A stretch of 64,000 nucleotides of DNA from Hofstenia miamia. Its lineage: Eukaryota; Xenacoelomorpha; Acoela. How positions within the stretch are numbered: position 1 is the first letter of the stretch; each line of letters begins with the position of its first letter. The DNA lies in NCBI GenBank assembly GCA_004352715.1, contig SCFE01000046.1, forward strand, positions 1,739,783 through 1,803,782, written 5' to 3'. Below, piece by piece: positions 46,522 through 61,430 of this stretch. The position numbers and the translations under genes were made by a program. Under the pieces are notes generated by a model, which saw only the letters and a program-made list of their open reading frames with translations, had not been told where the DNA came from and ran no database searches.

Positions 46522-47030
46522 ATGAAGATGATTCGCAAGTAATAAAAGCAAAGTTACCTGCCCCTTTCATTGGTTTCAGACAAGATGAACTACTTTTCCT
46601 AAATAATGTTGTTGCTGACATTTCAAATATAGCAAATGCCAGGAATAAAACGGGAAATCTCCAAGCTCAAACAGCAACATACCATTCCCAAGCCCAAGCC
46701 GAAACATTGCCACGATTTAATGATGTCACTTCGCCTTCTAGTTCAAAGTCCCTATCTCCCATCCCCTTCTACCAAAGATCACTAGGAATCATCAACCAAG
46801 TACATAACGATAGGGCGCTGACACCCTAATAGTTGGCAAATATACTCATGTTCATTAAGTCGTTGAAACTAGTTTGTATTCACATACATTTCTCAGAAAA
46901 ATAGTTTTTCACTCGGGCGAAAGCTTTGATCGCTTTTCCAGAGATTGTATTCAGCAGTTGAAAAAAAATTCTGAATCAAGTCCTGACGTGACTAAAAAGG
47001 AATTAAATATGCAAGCATATATTAGCTAGC
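46522..47030 (+). pseudogene. Possible ORF1 fragment of another LINE copy
   Basis: An open frame runs to 46829 with a Ser/Pro/Gln-rich low-complexity stretch. In another frame DTLIVGKYTHVH follows, resembling the DTLIIGTSM esterase start of copy C with the nucleophile motif altered. It directly abuts the 3' tail of copy C, as if copy C had inserted into or beside an older element. Weak evidence. Confidence 0.3.
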
Positions 47031-47881
47031 TCGTACGCAATTCAGTACTTCTCAATCCACAAATGCTGCAAAATCGTTCCCCAAATTCTTACTTGGTACC
47101 ACTAAAATTAGAAGCGGACTGTCAGTCAGACTGAATATGGAATTGAACGTCCATTAAGACGTTCAAAATATTAAAATTTAACTACACTAGCGCTTGCGTT
47201 AATTTACGGTACCTACTGGTACAATTTTACCGATAACCATCAATGCCTACTAGAACTAAAAATTCTAATCTTTTGCTTTATTTTTTGGAAAAAATCCTTA
47301 GTTTTACACAGTTAAAGCAAAAATACACCGCTAGCTGCAAACGTTGTTAAGTGGCAAGACTAATGAGGATAAGGTATTTGTGTGATTCAAATCCTTCCTC
47401 CACATTTTGCAATTTCTTATTTAAATCATTTTCTATGACTTAGTATCATCTCGTGAATTCAAATTGAAGATAATCGATATTAAGCAATTAAAAACCTTTT
47501 GATCTATTAATCACAATTAAAATGCGTTATCATTCTAAAGTATTTTGGAAAAGATTTTTTAGATATCGCTATTACTTCATTCATAGGTAAACAACAGTCT
47601 TGATTACAAGTTTAACATTTGTTGTACTGGTATTCCCATTGTTATACATCTACAATTTTGTAAATGCATTAAAATGACCTAATAGGACAGAGTTAGTCGA
47701 ACAAAATCTCCCCTTATGGCTACAAACACTAAATTATCACAATAATGGTTTATTGATTAACTGTCTGAACAAAAACAATAAATATATTGAGGTTAAAATT
47801 CATAACAAACCAACCTGAACTATAGGCAGTTATTGGTGAAAATGAAAACAAGAATGACTAGTTTATTTAAATCATAAAAGC
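47031..47881. other. AT-rich DNA, nothing recognised
   Basis: Between the LINE cluster and the 3' end of the Smad gene. No coding or repeat feature recognised. Confidence 0.5.
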
Positions 47882-47887
47882 TTTATT
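47882..47887 (-). promoter_or_regulatory. Candidate polyadenylation signal of the Smad gene
   Basis: AATAAA on the minus strand, 424 bases after the Smad stop codon. Other AATAAA words occur nearby, so the choice is tentative. Confidence 0.3.
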
Positions 47888-48310
47888 GTAAACATACATC
47901 TTTAATTGTTGAGAACATCAATAGTGTGAGAACGAGATTTTGAAGAGATAAGTTACAACACAAACACTTTACATAAACTACAAATATTTAGCAAAAAACA
48001 TTCTTACTCCCAAATTCAATAAATCCATAAAAAATTAATCACTAACAAAGTTTAAAAATTATATTACCACAATAAAAACGAAATTGAGCATTGATACAAT
48101 GTATAATAACCTAATCTAAAAGCGGCAACACTAAAACAAATAAATTTCCATTATAAACAGACACAACATAACAACTAGAGTATTTACAAAATATAATTTT
48201 TTAATTAAATTAGATCTATGGAAAACAGCTGTGCTGAATGGAAGAAATTGCAATATCTAGTTATTATGAGTGGAAACTACATGATTATTTAATATTACAT
48301 AACTAATTAA

Positions 48311-49127
<817 letters not shown>

Positions 49128-49135
49128 GATGTGGG

Positions 49136-49499
49136 CAGTGTTGGGAAAAAATCGATTTAAATTTAAAAAATCAAAAATCGGATTTTTTGATTTAAATCGG
49201 ATTTTGTTATCTAAATTTCCATTTTTACCAGACAATCTTCCAAGGTAGTAAATATTAGAAATCCTTTTGATACTACTATTTTTGAAATAAAATAATTTAA
49301 TCAATTTTAAATAAACTGAAGATAAAAAACATGCAAAACAATAAATTCAGAGCTTGCCAATTCATTCCAATATCAGGGCAATGACTTTAAAAAAATTAAA
49401 ATACACTACGTTTATTTGTGTTAGTGTACTTGATTTAAATCAATAATTGAATTAATATAATGTGCTTTGATTTAAATCATGATTGATCGACCAACACTG
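49136..49499. mobile_element. hAT-type MITE, 364 bp
   Basis: The left end CAGTGTTGGGAAAAAATCG and the inverted right end CAGTGTTGGTCGATCAATC share their first nine bases, and both lead into GATTTAAAT-rich subterminal sequence. Flanking octamers GATGTGGG (49128-49135) and GATGTGGC (49500-49507) match at 7 of 8. No coding capacity. It lies in the Smad intron. Confidence 0.8.
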
Positions 49500-49507
49500 G
49501 ATGTGGC

Positions 49508-50083
49508 ACAACTTTTTTTCATTTGTGATTAATGAGTTAACTTAAACGGGGACTTCAATTTTCAATTAAAGAGGGTTGAACTTTACAATATTTTCTGGAA
49601 TATTCGTTATTACTTTCTGGCTTGATTTTGCAATACTGCCGATAACGGAATCGGACCACGGTTGGTTAAATCTACTTATTAGAATTACATTTATTGCCCT
49701 GCACGCAAAATGCCAGATGCCAAATATATACGGCCGCCTTGATATTGGTTATCTGATATACACACATAGGCGCTACGTATTACTTTGAAACAAGACTGGA
49801 CCCTACGCATGTTTTTTAACTTTGATATTAGAAATGACTTTAGAATCTAATTTCCTGATACTGATAAAAAATTGGTCAAAATTTGACATATTCCGGTTGA
49901 AATCGTCGTTTTTGGCCAGAAGCGGACCTCATTTTCACTGGGAAGAACTGCCAATATCGATCTGAAAATATAAATCAATTTGTGATTTTTTTACGTTAAC
50001 CGGCCGAACTGCTCGAGAGTGTTAAGTATAGGGTAAATCGATGGTCGCGTGCTAAATATAAAACTCCTAGTAGATAGCGCCCG
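49508..50083. other. Smad intron DNA, nothing recognised
   Basis: The open frame 49576-49788 has no recognisable domain. Confidence 0.45.
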
Positions 50084-50114
<31 letters not shown>

Positions 50115-50151
50115 TTGTTTTATAAAAATCTCATGTCTAAAGCCACGAAAA

Positions 50152-50184
<33 letters not shown>

Positions 50185-50494
50185 NNNNNNNNNNNNNNNN
50201 NNNNNNNNNNNNNNNNNNNNNNNNNNNNNNNNNNNNNNNNNNNNNNNNNNNNNNNNNNNNNNNNNNNNNNNNNNNNNNNNNNNNNNNNNNNNNNNNNNNN
50301 NNNNNNNNNNNNNNNNNNNNNNNNNNNNNNNNNNNNNNNNNNNNNNNNNNNNNNNNNNNNNNNNNNNNNNNNNNNNNNNNNNNNNNNNNNNNNNNNNNNN
50401 NNNNNNNNNNNNNNNNNNNNNNNNNNNNNNNNNNNNNNNNNNNNNNNNNNNNNNNNNNNNNNNNNNNNNNNNNNNNNNNNNNNNNNNNNNNNNN
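50084..50494. repeat. Two (TA)n tracts and a 310-base gap
   Basis: TA repeats at 50084-50112 and 50154-50184, the second running into N at 50185-50494. Apparent frames through this region are artefacts of the repeat and gap. Confidence 0.9.
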
Positions 50495-53313
50495 CCGATG
50501 ATTTCCATCGGCGTACAACGTTCATATTGTGATTTAATTTAAGTAGGACTTTTCATAACAGAATGTTATGAGAGTTACGTGACTGACTGAAAAAATGGAT
50601 ATACACAAAAATGTTAGGTTTACATAGGCCTATATACACACTGTAACTGTAGCTTCATGCATGTGCACTCGGTGAGTGGGCCTGTAAGACACGATATAAG
50701 CCTATTCAGGCAATTTTTTAATCAAATTTAATCATTTTTAGCATACGTAGTATACGCCGGCGCCGCCGCCGATGAATTTATTATCGGCGTCGGGCTCTAA
50801 TCCAAACAGATGTTGATAGAAAAGATCAGATTAAGAAATTTAAAACTTTATGAATTATTTTATCTATTTGTAGTATCATCTAACAGTAACAATGCGAATT
50901 CAAACATGTTGGAGTTTATGCATTATGTCCTCTTAAATTTAACAATTTTTTTAAATATTGCAATTCCATAATTTATATAGCAAATGTAGATTAGGACTAG
51001 AATGACAAAAAAGTATGAATCATTGCACCTTTTGCTACAATTTCTATTGTTTTGTAACACTGCTGTCATTGTAATCAATAAATTTTGAAAATCAAATATA
51101 GAATTTCTTTACCGGATTCCAACTTGATTAACGGGCTTCTGTCGATTAACCGGATTTAAACGGACCGGACCGGATCCAGCACAAATATATATATGATTAT
51201 ATATATATATATATATATAAATTATGTTGTAACTAGGGAATAGTTTACGTCACATTATTGGATAAGTGATTGATTAATAAATTGATTTAGACGCACTAAT
51301 CACAACAATTGTGGCAAATTACAGCAGAGAAAAACCAATTTGTGTCATTTCTCAAACATGACAACGAACATTATCTAAAAATTACGTGTACTATATCATG
51401 AACGAGCACCGTTCAACGCAAACAATAATGTGGCAAAAATATTTAAATAAACAAGTAAATAAACTATTCATTAGATTTCTGCATTGCTCAACTTTAAAGT
51501 GATGGAAGGATTCACCTCCTCGGCATTTCTCAATTGAAAAATACGTGACACGATTCCGAATTTGGTTTTTAAAAACTTTTTATGTAATAAGAATTGATCA
51601 AATTGTTAATGAAATGTGTATCAAGTTTACTTTCCCTTGTTACCATAGTCACAAAGAATCTTAAATTCTATATAGAATAAAATATTAAGAAGCATCCATA
51701 AAAATAGAAGGCTTTCTATAATGATTTCATCGCTATTATTATAAAATATATTTTCCATTTTTTACATTAAAATGGCCGTCAATATTTTTTATTATCAGTC
51801 ATTTGAAGTTTCAGTCATCTACAATTTGGCAACTTAAACTTCGGTTGCAAATCGATATTGTACTTCTCAAAAAATGAGTTTTTCGACAGTTATAAGACGA
51901 TAAAACTTTTCAAAATCGAGAATGGACTCTCAATATCAATATGGCAACTTCGCTGTCATTTACTAGGAACGGTTTCAAAAGATTCTTGGTTTATGTAAAA
52001 CGGCGTTTTAAACATTCTTGGAGCATGCGGAAAATATTCTTACTAGTCCATATTCATAGAAGTCTTTTACATTTACATAAAATTCTGCTTTTGTGCATTT
52101 TCTGTATTTTGACAATCTTAAGAACTTTTTAACGTATTGACATCAGGAAATAGGAAACCAAAAATTTACAGAAAAATCAAAATGCTGGCTATAACAAGCA
52201 CAGAAACTATATGAAAAAGAAGATTCCCTTTTTGATGTCAAATGTACAGAGAGAGAACAAAAGTAACAAATTCTATGTTCCCATGCAATGCTTTAAGGAA
52301 TCAAAAATATCTTTTTCCATTGGAAATGAATTGGTAAAACGGTTAGACCAAAACTATTCCAAAACATTTTGAACATGCTTAAATCTAAAAATATGACTAC
52401 ATTTTACAAACAACCAGCATGCAGATGTATTTAATAAACTTCAACTTTTTGCAGTTTATCAACTCCAGACAATATCTCAAATAATTCGAAATGTAGTCAC
52501 GATCACCATTTTGTATGAACCCGCTCCACCGTGTTATACTTAGTGTTAAGATACCTGCTGTGTGCTTAAAATGAATCTGAAATTCGAAAACTTCCCCACG
52601 TGTATGAGTACCAGGCAATCGAGAACACTGAAAATCACATTGTAATAAATAATAGAAGGCCTTGTTCTAAACGTGTTAAGCAAGGAGTGTTTTAGGCATT
52701 AAAATCTTTAGGATTAAAATTTGACAATTATAAATCATAAAGTAAATGCTAGAAAACCCTTAAGGATTATTAAAAAATAAACAAAATTTTACTCAGGCAA
52801 AAGCCGATGGATTCTATTGCCATATTTGCACGAAAATAAATTTAAACCTTGTTGACAATAGCAGACAATTGCGATCAAGAAAAAATGCCGACAATTGCAA
52901 TTGTGATAATAGTTTCAGCACCTTTTAGCGAATGGTACCTATCATTGAATTTATGGTTTAGCACCTATTTTATCACATTTATCTATGGAGCATGGTGATT
53001 ACATCAGAAATTTATATTATATGAAAAATGAAGAAATTTTGGCTGAAATGTTGCTTGTTATGAACTCTGATTCTTCTGCAAATTTCTCTACCCAGGAAAT
53101 TGCACACCATAAAATACCTACTATACTTTAGAATCTCATCTTACCTCTGTGACTGCTAATTTAGCTTTCTTATCAAGGCGTTGGGGGCAGTTATAGGGAA
53201 ACCTAGGACTGTTGCTGAGAACCTTCATCATGGATCTGCTAGAGAAAAATTGACATTTGGGTTTGCAAAATAAAGGATTGGCAGAACTAAAAATGCAACT
53301 CGAAATTGTTTAT
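50495..53313. other. Smad intron DNA with a (TA)n tract
   Basis: A CG-rich word near 50755-50800 (GCCGGCGCCGCCGCCGATG) and GGACCGGACCGGATCC near 51160 may be fragments of old transposon ends but could not be paired. TA tract at 51185-51219. On the minus strand 52630-52558 has a good acceptor and donor around CSRLPGTHTRGEVFEFQ, but its 73-base length would break the Smad frame, so it is not assigned to that gene. Confidence 0.4.
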
Positions 53314-53321
53314 CATGGCAC

Positions 53322-56300
53322 TAGGGATGCCTAAGAATAAATTTATTGAAAATTAATTTGTATTATTTGAATGAAATTAATTGATTTCAAGAATTCAAAA
53401 TTAAAATTAATTGATTTTGGGAATCCAAAATTTAATCAATTGATTTTATACTTTGCAATTAATTAAAATTAATTGTTGTTTTAGACATCTCAGATATGAA
53501 TTGAATACATATGAATCAAAAGTAACCAACTGTTGTTGGCTGCCAGTACATTAATTGTGCATTGTTTTCATAGAGCAATAATTTTGTAGGAAAACACTTC
53601 ATTGATTGTGTACAAAGTGTAACAGCCAATCAACGTTTTGCGTTGTTACCATTTCCATAATCTGCATCTTTGTAATAGTGGTTTCGAGCGATTCCATGCT
53701 TAAATGACATTGTTTTTAAATTTTTCATGTGTTCTTTCCACATTATAAATTGATTTTCTTAATAAATGAAGCTTGAATTTTTCAAAAATATGTACATTTG
53801 TATATATTTTCCCCAGCAACTCTATTTTTTAGCATTTTTACATGCAACAAATATAATTATGATTACAGGAAGTTAAATCATTCCATCTTTCAACAAAGCT
53901 AGAAATGGTTAGAATTTTCTTTTCGTGCAAAATAAAGCACATTTATAGGCTTAAACAAAATAGAAATATACATATTATATTAGTTTTTCTCTTCTTAATT
54001 ACGTGGAAAACATTATTTTTCAATAATGAATTATGATAGTTGTTCATGTAATGTCAGTTACAAATTTATCAAGTTTTTCATACTATTTAGAAGATTCGAC
54101 ACTGGGGGGTTGGGTTCCATTAAGATCTATCTACTAAGTGCACTTTGGGTTATTTCTTACTACTTATTTTATAATTTTCCTTTAATTTTGAATAGTTTTA
54201 AACATTACGTAACGGACATTACCATATTCAAATCACATTCAAACTTTAATAAATTTAATGTGCTTGGGTTAATCCCTATATCTTCTCGAGTACAGTTACT
54301 ATGGTAACAAGCTAAATTCGAAATAGAGCCTTGTAAAGGTAGTTTTTCGACCGAAATTATTGAAACACTTAAAATAATACTATGGGAAAGCCAAAGTGAC
54401 CAAAAACACGTATGCAGAATACAGAGAGAGAATTAAACAAAATAAAAAGAGAAATGAAGGAGTGCTTGAGAAATATAGAAAAAGAAAGCAAGCCATGAGA
54501 TTAAAAGAAAAAGAAATTGGGGTAAGTTCTGAAACAAAGGCACATAGAAAGAAGCTTAACAGGCAGAGAGTTGCAAACTTTCGTTCAAAAAGAAATCAAC
54601 TTTGAAGGTCAGGAAAATACGAGTTATTCTACTAAGTCATCTCTTGGTAGGGCTGTCTCTAGAGCCGCCAAACTTGCCTATGAGTCCTAAGAAAAAGAAC
54701 TTGCAACATACTTGCCCAAAAAGTTGGAATAATAAAGTCGACCACAAAGCCTAAAAAAGGGAATGGATTGGAATTTTTATTTCCTTGACGATATTTCAAG
54801 GCAAGCTCCGGGTAAAAAAGACTATGTTACCTTGTGGAAAAACGGTGTTCCTACATGATCACCAAGATGTGAAAATTGGAAAGTCAAAGTTCACAGAACT
54901 TAAACCTGCCAACATATTTCACCAGTTGGAAACCCCAAAGGATGCATGTCTATCCATTTATCATGAAAATTTTCTCTATTATGTGAAGCCTTGCACAAAA
55001 TCATTCCAAGTTTCCCAGTTTACTCCAGCAGTTTCATATCCAACCTAGTATGCTCGCCTGATTCTGAAAAATGAATGATGGGCAATTGTGATAATTGCTC
55101 AAATGATAAAGCGGAAGCATGGTTGGGCAGCTTTACTGAAGGAGATGAAGACAAAGAAGTGTTGTGGTGTGAGTGGGTGAGAAGAAGAGAACAACCAGAT
55201 GGCTCACCCAAAAAGAAATTTTTCTAAGAAAGCTGATAAAACCAAGAGCTCCTCAACAAAACAAACAAAAAGAGTTTGCAGAGCTGGGACAGTAAGTGAA
55301 ACTGTGGTTGGAGATCGCCAAAACAAACTGATGAAGTGGAATATCTACCAGAAGTCATACAACATATAAATTTTCCTCAGCTAGTCAACAAACGTGGAAC
55401 GTACAGGATCATAGAGGTAGAGAGCAAGTGGGGTACTGACTGAAATTGTATTTTCAAAGTTGATACATATAGATTTCAAAATCGTTGTATTTGATGTAGT
55501 ACTGTAAGAAGTTATTATGTAAAGGGGAACATAACATTACACCAGTAAATATATGTTTGTTTTTAGAACAACAATTAGAATGCCTTAACTAAATTGTATG
55601 TTGCACAGCTCTATTTCTATCGTTATTTGACAATTAATAACTGATTAAAATTGATGAACCATGATATTAAAGTGTACTTTTTGAATGATAGAGCTGTTAG
55701 TTTTTAGTAAATATCAAGCACAATCACATGGACAGAAATGTAATGTCCGTTACAAGGAAAAAGATAAAAAAAACTTATGGAGCACATGTGTACAACCAGG
55801 TTTACACAAGTATATTGAAAGTATATGTGTACTTGTTTAAACAATATTTAAATTTGCACAAAAATGGTTTTACTTTTGATAAAATTTATGTTTGAAAAAG
55901 TTCACCGGAAGGCCTGTCTTTTATGGTGTAATGTCTGCACGTTGATTTGTGTGTATATTTTTTTATATCTGTTTTTAAATTAAAATAGGCCATGGCGAGA
56001 GATCTATTCTCAGTTTATCAAACTAAGAAATAATTAAAAAATACAAGTAAATAGTAAAAAAAAATAAAATGATCTCATTCTTCAAACTTGGTAAGGTTCG
56101 TAATATCCGTTACATGGAATCGTCCTTTCCTCTTTCTAATTCACTGAAATCATACGCAATATGTTACGAACATTAATATTGCACCTTTTAGAAATTGCTA
56201 CTAAAATGAATTATGCAACCGATTTGCTCAAAAAGAGAAAACTTGAAGAAATGGTAGATTTCTTCGACAAGCATCAAACGTGTTGGAATCTTTTTTCAAT

Positions 56301-56546
56301 AATGCAATTTCTCATTGTGCAACCTACGCACCGTATGCTCCCACCAACTTACAAATTCTAAAGTTTTCAAAGGTTAACAACCGTCTTAGGGATGAAAACT
56401 TTCTGACTGTATTGAGAATTTTTCAATGTATCAATTAATTTACATTAATTGCAATTAATTGATTTTTCAAAGAACCAATTAAAATTAATTGATTTTTACG
56501 ATTCGAAATTTGAAAATTAATTTCAATTAATTTTTAGGAATCCCTG
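53322..56546 (+). mobile_element. 3.2-kb DNA transposon with perfect 8-bp TSD
   Basis: The left end TAGGGATGCCTAAGAATAAA and the inverted right end CAGGGATTCCTAAAAATTAA match at most positions. The exact octamer CATGGCAC flanks both sides (53314-53321 and 56547-56554). Both ends continue into dense AATTAATT-type subterminal repeats typical of transposase-binding regions. The interior holds the broken coding sequence described at 54396-55230. TSD length fits hAT or another 8-bp-TSD superfamily such as Zisupton/KDZ. It lies in the large Smad intron in the opposite orientation to Smad. Confidence 0.85.
54396..55230 (+). pseudogene. Broken protein gene of the 3.2-kb transposon
   Basis: In order: a Lys/Arg-rich helical segment (AEYRERIKQNKKRNEGVLEK, then HRKKLNRQRVANFRSKR; 54396-54605); a Ser/Arg stretch (YSTKSSLGRAVSRAAKL, about 54620-54670); then LHDHQDVKIGKSKFTELKP and DACLSIYHENF (about 54860-54980); then NLVCSPDSE, a stop, MMGNCDNC and a Trp/Glu-rich tail (about 55040-55230). 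The basic head, IGKSKF block and Cys cluster in this order resemble uncharacterised invertebrate proteins that I associate with repeats; I cannot name a Pfam family and do not see a catalytic DDE core. Frameshifts and stops show it is dead. Confidence 0.55.
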
Positions 56547-56554
56547 CATGGCAC

Positions 56555-58624
56555 ATCAGTTACTTCTAATTCTCAAATTTCTAAATGGGCAGTGCACATC
56601 AATACACCTATCGCAGCGCAGTTACAAAGATACATTGCTAGCAGAGGAAACATTCAGCTAACTATTATTTTGTTATTGTATCTCGAGTTTGTAATTTTAC
56701 GTCGTTGTGTAAGAAAAATGTTTTTGCCTCGTTTCGGTCAAAACTTAAGCACATAATACCGTGATCTGATCATAATACAATAAGAATGTTGTAAGTGATG
56801 TATACATCAAATAAAAAATATTTTTAAGGATTTTTTTCGCGACAGGTTTAATTGTGAAGACAGAGTTTCAAATTTATTTACATAAACAGAATTCGAAAAC
56901 ACGATAAGTTTGATTTGCAATGTAGACATAGCTTCCTTAAAGTCGAAATACTTCGGAATATTGAGTAATTTTTAATCTGAAATAAATAGACTACTGATTT
57001 TTTTAAAGGAATCAAGAATAACTCGATTACTACTTTTAGTGACGGATTTGTCCGTCAAAGCTATGTTCATGATAAAAAAAATGCAGTGGGGAAACATCTA
57101 CATTGTTACAATTCTGCTCAACTTTAAAATCTTCGTTGCCTATTTGAATCGGATCTTCATTTCGAACCAATAGCAAATATATCAATAAATCAATCTTGAC
57201 AAGTATGGTAGATTTTAGGGCTAATGGGAGAACAAAATTACTGTTGTTTTTAGGTTATTAAGATTGCTTTTAATTTACTTTCAAAATCTATGGAACTCAG
57301 TATTTATCGAGATCACTTAATTGCGTACAATAAGGGAAAGACTTATGCACTTAATCATTTTTTCTTGTGTATTGGATCTGCATTACACGAATTATTCCTA
57401 AAATCTTTTCTAAATTATTGGGTGCTTTTGTTACTGATTTCTGAAATAATTTTTGTGTGGTTATGGCTAACATCAAAAAATGACCTAATTTATCAAAATG
57501 CATGTTAATTAAGGCATGCCAATTATATATAGGTACAACAATCACTTATTAATCTGGTCTAAAAAATAAGTAAGACTATATATTTTCGCCAATTAGGTTA
57601 TATCTACATCTACAGCGCATATTTATGCAGTGGACCCATCTCCCCTTACTAGCCTTAATTAAATGAATCATGTCGCAGAAAGCACTTGACATTTATCATA
57701 ATCCCTATCTATCGAGACAGTTTCCTCGGAAAGATATTTGTCTGAGTTGCGATCTAACTAGCGGAATTTAACGTCAAATTTTGTTAAATTTTATGCCAAA
57801 AAGTATAAATCAGAACCAATTGACAGAGCAATACATAAAGTTATGTATATTCCTAATAATTTATAAATATGAACGTAAATTTAACTATAAAATCAACTAT
57901 ATTGTAAACTTCATAGAAACGTATATATAATTTTTGAAAAAAATATACATAGATATACAAAGAAACATTACTGATGACTACACTATAGTGTTTTCGCTCC
58001 ATTTCTTTGGTGATACAAAATGTACAAGTGTTATTGTTAAAGATAATAGTATCAGTATCTTGATAATTACTTTATGATGTTGAATTCGACTAGGGATGTG
58101 CTGAAATACGGTTAAATCGGCAAATACCCAACCAGATCTAGATATCCGGCATTCGGTAAAATTTAACTAGCTTACCGGATTTTACCGGATAACATATTCT
58201 GAGATAAACCTTGATTTAAAAATGAAATTTCCGAAGAAAAAACAATATTTTTCCATGATATGAAACAAAAGTTTTTCTGACATATCAAGACGTATTCTAT
58301 TTGATGTGGTCAAAATATTTATTTATTTTCATTGCCAAAAGGGCGATATTAATTGATAACTGAGGTTGCTCTTCATTAATAATTACGACAACCAAAATTC
58401 ACAAAGTCATATTTTTTCTGTTGGTCTATTTTGCAGTCTGCATAAAATTAGATGATTTTCAGACCTGGAGTGCAGTTAAAAGTCATATTTTTGTTTTTTT
58501 GAAAAATACGGTAATATTTGTGGCTGAAATGTCATAAAAGATATAATTTGTCAATTTCATTAACTTAAGAAAAAACTTAAAAGTTAATGCTGGATTGTGA
58601 CTGCTTTAAATCATTTGAGCTAAT
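56555..58624. other. Smad intron DNA, nothing firmly recognised
   Basis: A hairpin TGACGGATTTGTCCGTCA lies at 57040-57057. Near 58092 TAGGGATGTGCTGAAATACG resembles a hAT left end, with CCGGTAAAATTT words following, but no right end was found. No exon recognised. Confidence 0.4.
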
Positions 58625-58650
58625 CTATATATATATATATATATATATAT
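58625..58650. repeat. (TA)n microsatellite
   Basis: About 13 TA units in the Smad intron. Confidence 0.9.
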
Positions 58651-61310
<2,660 letters not shown>

Positions 61311-61430
61311 CCGTCATGGAACCTGAAATCGAGGTAGAATGATTCCGAGGACTTATGCTGGCTTCCATTGTATGTTCCGCGGGGACACGTACTTTGGTTT
61401 CGGGTCGATACCCAGGTGGAGGGCTATTTG
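61311..61430 (-). CDS. Smad1/5: Smad1/5/8 linker exon with PPxY motif
   Basis: Acceptor AATTTAG|CA and donor ACGG|GTAAGTG; 120 bases, phase 1 at both ends. It encodes NSPPPGYRPETKVRVPAEHT and then MEASISPRNHSTSISGSMT. The PPPGY is the PPxY site that Smurf-type ubiquitin ligases bind in R-Smads, located just before MH2 as expected (DTPPPAY in vertebrate Smad1). The rest of the linker is not conserved, which is normal. The preceding exon must end with one base of a split codon. Confidence 0.92.

Noticed and set aside
50049-50525. Frames of 120-150 codons
   Set aside because: TA microsatellite plus a 310-base gap.
52558-52630. Minus-strand exon-like segment with good acceptor and donor (CSRLPGTHTRGEVFEF)
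   Set aside because: At 73 bases it would break the phase-1 to phase-1 join of the flanking Smad exons, which already reproduce the conserved MH2 sequence without it. It may be part of a repeat.
58092-58200. hAT left end TAGGGATGTGC
   Set aside because: No inverted right end could be found downstream.
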